From NCBI RefSeq assembly GCF_016924665.1, contig NZ_JAFFJT010000009.1, positions 1-64,000 of the forward strand: 64,000 nt of DNA, read 5' to 3'. The DNA comes from Nocardioides sp. SYSU D00038. Lineage in GTDB: Bacteria > Actinomycetota > Actinomycetes > Propionibacteriales > Nocardioidaceae. Position numbers and translations under genes: made by a program. How positions within the stretch are numbered: position 1 is the stretch's first letter; every line of letters begins with the position of its first letter. Below, in pieces: positions 58,825 to 64,000 of the stretch. The notes beneath the pieces are model-generated. The model saw nothing but the letters and a program-made list of their open reading frames with translations. It had not been told where the DNA came from and searched no databases.

Positions 58825-60078
58825 GTGACCGCCATCGACAGCATCGCCCCCGACTGCCCGCCCGAGACGGCCGCCGACGCGGCCACCGTCGCCACGGCGT
58901 CCGGCAGCAGGCCCGCCGAGCGGGCCCGCTCGGTTTGGCTGGCGGTCGCGGCGCTCGGGCTGGGCGGCTTCGTGGTCGTCACGGCCGAGTTCCTGCCCGC
59001 CAGCGTGCTCTCGCTGATCGCCGCCGACCTTGGCATCAGCGAGGGCCTGGCCGGCCAGGCGGTCACCGCCACCGCCGTGATGGGCCTCCTCACCGCGCCG
59101 ACGCTCGCCGCGCTGGTGCCGAACCTCGACCGCCGGTTGCTCCTCGCCGGGCTCACCGGGCTGGCGCTGGTCTCGAACGTCGTCGTGGCCCTGGCGCCGT
59201 CGTTCCCCCTGCTGCTGGTCTCGCGGCTGCTGCTCGGCATCGCGATCGCCGGGTTCTGGTCGATCTCGCTGGCCGCGGTGGCGCAGCTGGTGCCGGCCGA
59301 GCGGCTGGGCCGCGCGATGACCGTCGTCAACGCCGGCGTCTCCCTCGCCACGGTGGCGGCGGTGCCGCTGGGCTCGTTCCTCGGTGACGCGATGGGGTGG
59401 CGGCCGGTGTTCTGGCTGGCGGCCGGTGCGGCCGCGGTGACCCTGGTGCTCCAGCTGGCCTGGCTGCCGCCGCTCCGGCCGTCGGGTGCGCCCGGGCTGC
59501 GCACCCTGTGGGAGACCAGCCGGTCGCGGGTGGTGCTGGTCGGCCTGCTGGCGATCGCGTTCATCGCGGGTGGCCACTTCTCGGCGTTCACCTACATCCG
59601 GCCCGCCGCGGAGCTGGTGCCCGGACTCGGCTCCGCCGGCCTGGCCACGCTGCTGGTGGTCTTCGGCGTCGCCGCCTTCGTCGGCAACCTGGTCGCCGGT
59701 CCGTTGGCCGACGCCCGTCTCGGCACGGTGCTGCTGCTCGCACCGGTGCTGCTGGGGGTGGCCACCACGTCGTTCGCGCTGGTGTCGGACTCGTTCGCGG
59801 CCGTGCTGGTCGCGGTCGCGGCGTGGGGCGCGGCGTTCGGCGGCGTGCCGACGCTGGCCCAGACCTGGGTCGCCCGGGTCGAGCCCGACCGCCTGGAGTC
59901 GGCCAGCGGTCTGGTCGTGATGATGTTCCAGCTCGCGATCGCGGTGGGGGCAGCGGTGGGCGGCCTGATGGTCGAGACCGTCGGCATCCGGACCTCGCTG
60001 GTCGTCGGCGGCGTCGCCGCGGCGGTCGGCGGCGTGCTGATCTCGAGCACCCAGCGCGGCCGCCGCACGGTCGGCTGA
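58825..60078 (+). CDS. MFS transporter (DHA1, CynX/AraJ-like)
   Basis: A 417-residue, 12-helix major-facilitator transporter. GLGGFVVVTAEFLPASVLSL is the typical first-helix sequence of arabinose-efflux/AraJ-like MFS proteins, and RLLLGIAIAGFWSISLAAVA, PLGSFLGDAMGWRPVFWLAA are conserved. The N-terminus (1-30) is Ala/Thr-rich. GTG 58825 is preferred over a TTG 20 codons earlier that falls inside the operator-like dyad. Divergent from amine oxidase genes, so export or uptake of amines, or of an inhibitory aldehyde product, is possible. Confidence 0.88.
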   Translation: MTAIDSIAPDCPPETAADAATVATASGSRPAERARSVWLAVAALGLGGFVVVTAEFLPASVLSLIAADLGISEGLAGQAVTATAVMGLLTAPTLAALVPNLDRRLLLAGLTGLALVSNVVVALAPSFPLLLVSRLLLGIAIAGFWSISLAAVAQLVPAERLGRAMTVVNAGVSLATVAAVPLGSFLGDAMGWRPVFWLAAGAAAVTLVLQLAWLPPLRPSGAPGLRTLWETSRSRVVLVGLLAIAFIAGGHFSAFTYIRPAAELVPGLGSAGLATLLVVFGVAAFVGNLVAGPLADARLGTVLLLAPVLLGVATTSFALVSDSFAAVLVAVAAWGAAFGGVPTLAQTWVARVEPDRLESASGLVVMMFQLAIAVGAAVGGLMVETVGIRTSLVVGGVAAAVGGVLISSTQRGRRTVG

Positions 60079-60090
60079 CCCGAGCCTGCG

Positions 60091-60696
60091 TCAGCCGCCG
60101 CCCAGCGGCCAGGAGGCCAGCACCCGGCAGCGGCGGGGCTCCCACCAGGCGAGGTCGAGCCGCGCCGCGGTGCAGGTGACCGGCACCAGGTCGCCCAGCA
60201 ACGCCTGCGTGGAGTCGGTGCTCACCCCCGGCGCGGTCTGGTCGAGGGTCAGGTGGGGCACGGTGTCGAGGTACTCCCCGGCGTACGGCGGCCACTGCGG
60301 GAACGCCGCGACCAGGCGCCCGGTGAGCTCACGGAAGCCGTCGTCGGGCTCGGGCGCCAGGTGGAGCAGCCCGTCGGGGAAGGCCACCACCCGGTCGAGC
60401 CGGTAGTCGAACGGCGGCACCGCGGCGGCGATCGCGGCCACCGTGGCCCCGTGGTCGGCCAGGAACTCGGCCGGCAGCGGGCCGAGGGCCGTGACGTGGG
60501 CGTGCACGAACGCCGGGTCGGTCGAGACGTAGTCGGCGTCGTAGTGCCGGTGCCGGGGCAGGACGAACGCCTCCAGCTCGGGCACCGGCACCTGGAGTAC
60601 GGCGTAGCGCGCGTGCTTCACGCCCACACCGTGCCGCACCCCGTCGCGCAGCCGGACGTCCAGACCAGTCCAGCCACCCCGACGCTGCCGCGTCAT
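60091..60696 (-). CDS. 2'-5' RNA ligase/cyclic phosphodiesterase-like protein
   Basis: A 201-residue protein of the 2H phosphoesterase superfamily. Both HxT/S-like motifs are visible: HAHVTALGPLP (about 66-76) and VPHLTLDQT (about 147-155). RYAVLQVPVPELEAFVLPRH at the start of the domain fits the 2'-5' RNA ligase family. A C-terminal strand (LDLAWWEPRRCRVLASWPLG) completes the fold. ATG 60696 is used; GTG 60621 just before KHARYAVL is an alternative start that would remove an Arg-rich tail. The role may lie in RNA processing or cyclic phosphate hydrolysis. Confidence 0.82.
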   Translation of the reverse strand: MTRQRRGGWTGLDVRLRDGVRHGVGVKHARYAVLQVPVPELEAFVLPRHRHYDADYVSTDPAFVHAHVTALGPLPAEFLADHGATVAAIAAAVPPFDYRLDRVVAFPDGLLHLAPEPDDGFRELTGRLVAAFPQWPPYAGEYLDTVPHLTLDQTAPGVSTDSTQALLGDLVPVTCTAARLDLAWWEPRRCRVLASWPLGGG

Positions 60697-60706
60697 GCCT
60701 GGTCAC

Positions 60707-60718
60707 AAGACCCGTCTT
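60707..60718. promoter_or_regulatory. Palindrome AAGAC-CC-GTCTT
   Basis: A perfect 5-bp dyad in the divergent region between the RNA ligase-like gene and the histidine kinase. It is extended by near-symmetric GGTCAC and GTGATC flanks. Related to the CAAGAC-GA-GTCTTG palindrome at 29977. The gap 60719-60861 up to the kinase start shows nothing else clear. Confidence 0.4.
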
Positions 60719-60861
60719 CGTGATCGGGAGGGCCGGACGAGAGGTAGCACTGTCGTGGAGCCCGCAGGGGACGAGCAGGCCGTGGTCGCCACGGCCGGTC
60801 CCGCCCTGCCCGGATGGGTGTGCCGGGAGCCCCGTGCGCTCCCGGCCGCGCCGGAGACGTG

Positions 60862-62904
60862 GTGAGCCGAGGGCAGACCGCCGTGCGACCCCCCGCCACG
60901 CACCGGCCGGCACCACGCTTCCGCGCGGCGCGCACCACCGTGGGCGCGGCGGTCTACTGCCTGCTGCTGCTCGCGGGCCGGGCCACGGTGCTCGACGGCA
61001 CCAGCTTCGCGCTGGTGGGGATCGCCTCGGGCTGGGCGGTGCTCTGGTTCCTCTGGAACGACGTCGACTGGCGCAGCCCCGACGTCTCCGCGCTGGCCCT
61101 GGCGTCGCTGCTGGCGACCACCTCGTCGGGCGAGCCGCTGTCGTCGGCCGTCGCGTACACCGTCGCGCACGTGGTGCAGAACCTCGTGGTCTGCGCGCTG
61201 CTGCGCTCGTGGGTGCCGGAGGTCGCCGACGGCCGCACGGCGTTCACGGCGCTGCGCACGCTGGGCTGGTTCCTCGCCGCGCTGACCGTCGGCGTGCTCG
61301 CCGGCTGCCTGGCCGGCGCCGCCCTGCTGGCCGTGGCGGCGGAACCGCCGGGCTGGATCACCGGGCTGCTGTGGTTCGGCCGCAACATGTGCGGCATCGA
61401 GCTGCTCGTGCCGCTGGCGATGACGCTGCTGGCCTGGCGCGACCACCCCGCCCGCCCACCGGTGACGTGGACCTGGCTGCAGCCACGGCTGGCCGAGTCG
61501 CTGCTGGTGGTTGCCGCGACCGTGGGCGCCTACGGGCTGGCCTTCGCCTTCGACGGGCTGCCGCTGGCCTTCCCGCTGCTCGTCGTCACCGTCTGGGTGG
61601 GTCTGCGGCTGCCCACGGTCGTCTCGCTGGCCCACTCGCTCGCCGTGGCCGCGGGCGTCGTCGTGCTGACCCACGCCGGGGTGGGGCCGTTCGCGGCGGT
61701 CAGCACGCCCCAGGTCGCCGCCGTGCTGACCCAGACCCTGATCGCCAGCTGCGTGCTCACCGGTCTGGCGCTGGCGGTCGGCCGCGACGAGTCGCGGCTG
61801 CTGGGTCACGAGCTGCGCCGCAGCGAGACCGACGCGACCTACCAGGCCGAGGTGCTGAGCGCGATCGTCGGCCACATCGACGAGGGGATCGTGGTCGTCG
61901 ACGAGCGCGGCCAGGTGCTCTTCCGCAACGCCGGCGCGGCCGGGATGGTGTCGCTCCACGGCGCGCCACTGCGACCGGTCACCGACTGGAGCGGGTTCGG
62001 CCGCTTCCTGGTCGACGGCCGCGAGCTCGCACCGGAGGAGTGGCCGCTGTCCCGGGCGTTCGCCGGCGAGCGGGTGCGGCTCTCGGCGCTGGAGTGGGCC
62101 CCGCCCGTCGACGAGGGCGTGCGCTGGGCGGCGCTGCCGGGCTCGCGCTTCCTCGACGTCACCGCCTCGCCGCTGCCGGCGGCACCCGACGGCGTCAAGC
62201 GGGCGCTGCTGGTCATGCGCGACACCACCGCCGAGCAGCGCCAGCGCGCCGAGCTCGCGGCGTTCGCCGCCACCGCCGCCCACGACCTGCGCACCCCCCT
62301 CACCACCATCGAGGCGATGACCGAGCTGCTCGAGCAGGACCTCGCGGGCGGCGACAGCCGGGCGGTGCTCGGCCACGGCGGCCGGATCCGCCGCGCCTCG
62401 CGCCGGATGCGGGCCCTGGTCGACGACCTGCTCGCCCACGCCGCCAGCGGCGACCGGGCGCTCCACCTGGCCCCGCTCGACCTGGCCGCCCTGGTCGGCG
62501 AGGTGGCCGCCGACCTCGACGTGTCGTCGTCGGTCACGGTGGGCGAGCTGCCACCGCTGCGGGCCGACCGGGTGCTGGCGCGGCAGCTGATCGCCAACCT
62601 GCTCGCCAACTCCGTGAAGTACGTCGACGACGGGGTCACCCCCGACGTCCGGGTCTCGGCCGAGCCGGTCGCCGGTGGGCTGGTCGCGGTGCGCGTCGCC
62701 GACAACGGCGTGGGGCTCCCGGCCGGGCAGCACGAGAAGGTGTTCGAGGAGTTCCACCGCGCGCACGGCGGCCGGTTCCACGGCACCGGGCTGGGCCTGG
62801 CGATCTGCCGCCGGATCGTGGAGCGGCACGGCGGCACCATCCGCGCCTACGACAACCCGGCCGGTCGCGGGACGGTGCTCGAGCTGACCCTGCCCGGCGC
62901 CTGA
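60862..62904 (+). CDS. Membrane histidine kinase, MASE1-PAS type
   Basis: A 680-residue sensor kinase. Residues about 20-310 form eight to ten hydrophobic segments resembling MASE1 (DLAF-like sensor regions; VWVGLRLPTVVSLAHSLAVA). A PAS-like domain follows (about 335-460; EGIVVVDERGQVLFRNAGAA). The HisKA domain has AATAAHDLRTPLTTIEAMTE with the phospho-acceptor His, and the ATPase domain has NLLANSVKY, DNGVGLPAG and HGTGLGLAICRRIVERHGG. GTG 60862 has GGAG upstream. No response regulator gene lies beside it, so it is an orphan kinase in this window. Signal unknown. Confidence 0.9.
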   Translation: MSRGQTAVRPPATHRPAPRFRAARTTVGAAVYCLLLLAGRATVLDGTSFALVGIASGWAVLWFLWNDVDWRSPDVSALALASLLATTSSGEPLSSAVAYTVAHVVQNLVVCALLRSWVPEVADGRTAFTALRTLGWFLAALTVGVLAGCLAGAALLAVAAEPPGWITGLLWFGRNMCGIELLVPLAMTLLAWRDHPARPPVTWTWLQPRLAESLLVVAATVGAYGLAFAFDGLPLAFPLLVVTVWVGLRLPTVVSLAHSLAVAAGVVVLTHAGVGPFAAVSTPQVAAVLTQTLIASCVLTGLALAVGRDESRLLGHELRRSETDATYQAEVLSAIVGHIDEGIVVVDERGQVLFRNAGAAGMVSLHGAPLRPVTDWSGFGRFLVDGRELAPEEWPLSRAFAGERVRLSALEWAPPVDEGVRWAALPGSRFLDVTASPLPAAPDGVKRALLVMRDTTAEQRQRAELAAFAATAAHDLRTPLTTIEAMTELLEQDLAGGDSRAVLGHGGRIRRASRRMRALVDDLLAHAASGDRALHLAPLDLAALVGEVAADLDVSSSVTVGELPPLRADRVLARQLIANLLANSVKYVDDGVTPDVRVSAEPVAGGLVAVRVADNGVGLPAGQHEKVFEEFHRAHGGRFHGTGLGLAICRRIVERHGGTIRAYDNPAGRGTVLELTLPGA

Positions 62905-62925
62905 GGTCGCCCAGGGTCGCGCACG

Positions 62926-63261
62926 TCAGCGCAGGGTGAGCCAGAGCCCGATCGCGGTCGGTACCAGGCCGAGCAGCAGCCAGGGGGAGAACACGCTGCG
63001 CCGGTGGATCGCCAGTCCGGCCGCCACCGCCACGGCACCGAACGCGCCGGCGATCACGTTCAGCCCGATCTGCGACGACAGCGTCGGCCGGGGCAGGAAC
63101 ATCGCGGCGAGTACCAGCCCGGCGGAGAGGTGGAGGATCGTCGTGACCGCGAGGCTGGACAGGACCCACTGCTGCACCCTGCGCAGGTCGCGGGTGGCCT
63201 GCTCGGCGGTCCTGGGGGTGGTGCCCCGGCGGGCGGGCGTCCCGGGTGCGGGCTCAGACAT
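62926..63261 (-). CDS. Three-helix membrane protein, hypothetical
   Basis: A 111-residue protein with an Ala/Pro/Thr-rich cytoplasmic N-terminus (1-30) and three hydrophobic helices (VLSSLAVTTILHLSAGLVLA, GLNVIAGAFGAVAVAAGLAI, and WLLLGLVPTAIGLWLTL). GAGGACCGAC precedes ATG 63261. It is divergent from the APC permease gene, with a 100-bp promoter region, and convergent with the kinase gene. No family is recognised. Confidence 0.75.
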   Translation of the reverse strand: MSEPAPGTPARRGTTPRTAEQATRDLRRVQQWVLSSLAVTTILHLSAGLVLAAMFLPRPTLSSQIGLNVIAGAFGAVAVAAGLAIHRRSVFSPWLLLGLVPTAIGLWLTLR

Positions 63262-63361
63262 GTCGGTCCTCGTGGGCGTCGTTGGCCTGACACCTATTGT
63301 CGCAGCACCCGTCGGGCGCTGCTCCGGCGGGCACCGGCCCGGCACCACCTAGATTGCTCCC

Positions 63362-64000
63362 GTGACGACGGTCGAGCCGAGCCGCGAGCCCCTCGGCGCC
63401 CCGGCCACCGCGGCCCGCTCCGAGCGGCCGGTGGGCACGCTCGGCATCACCGCGGTGGTGGTCTCGGCCGCGGCCCCGCTGATGGTGCTGGTCGGGGTCG
63501 CCCCGCTGGCCCTGGCCGTCGCCGGACCGGCGGCGGCCGCCGGCTACCTCGTGGCCGGGGCGGTGCTGGCGCTGTTCGCGATCGCGTTCACCCGGATGGC
63601 CGCACGGGTGCCCGTCAACGGCGGCTTCCACGTCTACGTCGGCGTGGTGCACGGTGAGCGGGCCCGGCTGGCGACCGCCCTGGCGGCGCTGCTCGCCTAC
63701 AACGCCCTGCAGGTCGGGGTGTGGGGCCTGTTCGGCGTGCTCGCCCGCCCCGCCGTCGCGGAGCTGGCGGGGAGCGCACCGCCGTGGTGGGTGCTCGCAC
63801 TGGCAGGCGTGCTCGGGGTGCACCTGCTCGGGCTGCTGGGCCTCGACCTCGGCGCGCGGATGCTCGTCGTCCTGGTCGTGGTGGAGACGGGGGTGCTGGC
63901 GGTGCTGGTGGCCGGGGTGCTGGCCGACCTCGACTCGGTGTCGTTCGCGGCGTTCGAGCCCGGCGCGGTGGTGAGCGGGTCGACGGCCGCCGTGCTCGGC
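63362..64000 (+). CDS. APC-superfamily amino-acid permease, 5' part
   Basis: The first 213 codons of an amino acid/polyamine/organocation transporter, open to the window end with no stop. GTLGITAVVVSAAAPLMVLV, GPAAAAGYLVAGAVLALFAI and ARVPVNGGFHVYVG are typical APC landmarks for helices 1 to 3. At least six hydrophobic segments are visible. GTG 63362 follows a short Pro/Glu/Arg-rich N-terminus. Transported compound unknown. The missing 3' portion lies outside the window. Confidence 0.85.
   Translation, partial: MTTVEPSREPLGAPATAARSERPVGTLGITAVVVSAAAPLMVLVGVAPLALAVAGPAAAAGYLVAGAVLALFAIAFTRMAARVPVNGGFHVYVGVVHGERARLATALAALLAYNALQVGVWGLFGVLARPAVAELAGSAPPWWVLALAGVLGVHLLGLLGLDLGARMLVVLVVVETGVLAVLVAGVLADLDSVSFAAFEPGAVVSGSTAAVLG

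Overview
This is a 64 kb stretch of a very GC-rich actinobacterial chromosome. Gene content (GTP-dependent PEP carboxykinase, bacterial proteasome activator, heterodimeric lycopene cyclase, SCO6745-family protein, frequent GTG starts and 4-bp GTGA/ATGA gene overlaps) suggests Nocardioides or a close relative in the Nocardioidaceae. That placement is inference; no rRNA or other phylogenetic marker is present.

Layout. 1-6,700: a minus-strand housekeeping run (mobA-like, DUF6457, quinone oxidoreductase, SCO6745-family, bpa), then plus-strand nitrilase, a membrane protein, a biotinyl carrier and a tRNA-Ser. 6,700-9,500: a second tRNA-Ser, then two short genes for secreted peptides, each preceded by the same 34-bp motif, facing a convergent gene for a TrmB/LuxR-type regulator. 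9,500-19,450: pckG, tRNA-Arg and a complete minus-strand kdpFABCDE potassium-transport and sensing operon, with four direct half-sites (possible KdpE operator) upstream. 19,694-29,900: a 3,145-residue surface adhesin and its own sortase. 30,000-34,050: small hypothetical genes, a PadR pair, a beta-lactamase-like lipoprotein and a secreted choice-of-anchor P protein with a DasR-type operator. 34,350-39,400: two gene cassettes (FMN glutamate synthase-like; MFS efflux pump with TetR) separated and flanked by arrays of a hairpin-forming intergenic repeat.

39,500-49,650 is a carotenoid cluster: crtB, crtI and a CDP-alcohol phosphatidyltransferase on plus; a second CrtI-type desaturase, a GT2 glycosyltransferase, a CruF-type hydratase, a CrtA-type monooxygenase and a YihY/BrkB membrane protein on minus; crtYe and crtYf on plus; GGPP synthase on minus. 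Together they could convert GGPP to phytoene and lycopene, cyclise one or both ends, and hydrate, oxidise and glycosylate. No lycopene elongase is seen, so a C40 rather than C50 product is the simpler prediction.

49,800-64,000: small membrane proteins, an isochorismatase-like hydrolase, the phenylacetyl-CoA epoxidase operon paaABCDE with a convergent TetR (PaaR-like) and a matching operator before paaA, two FAD amine oxidases divergent from an MFS transporter across a clear inverted repeat, a 2'-5' RNA ligase-like protein, an orphan MASE1/PAS histidine kinase, a small membrane protein and the start of an APC-type amino-acid permease cut by the window end.

The most novel-looking locus is at 7,470-9,360: duplicated short exported peptides (one with two SSWGW blocks ten residues apart), a duplicated promoter-proximal motif, and a sensor-type regulator. 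The arrangement suggests a peptide-signalling or peptide-effector module; I cannot name a characterised family for it.
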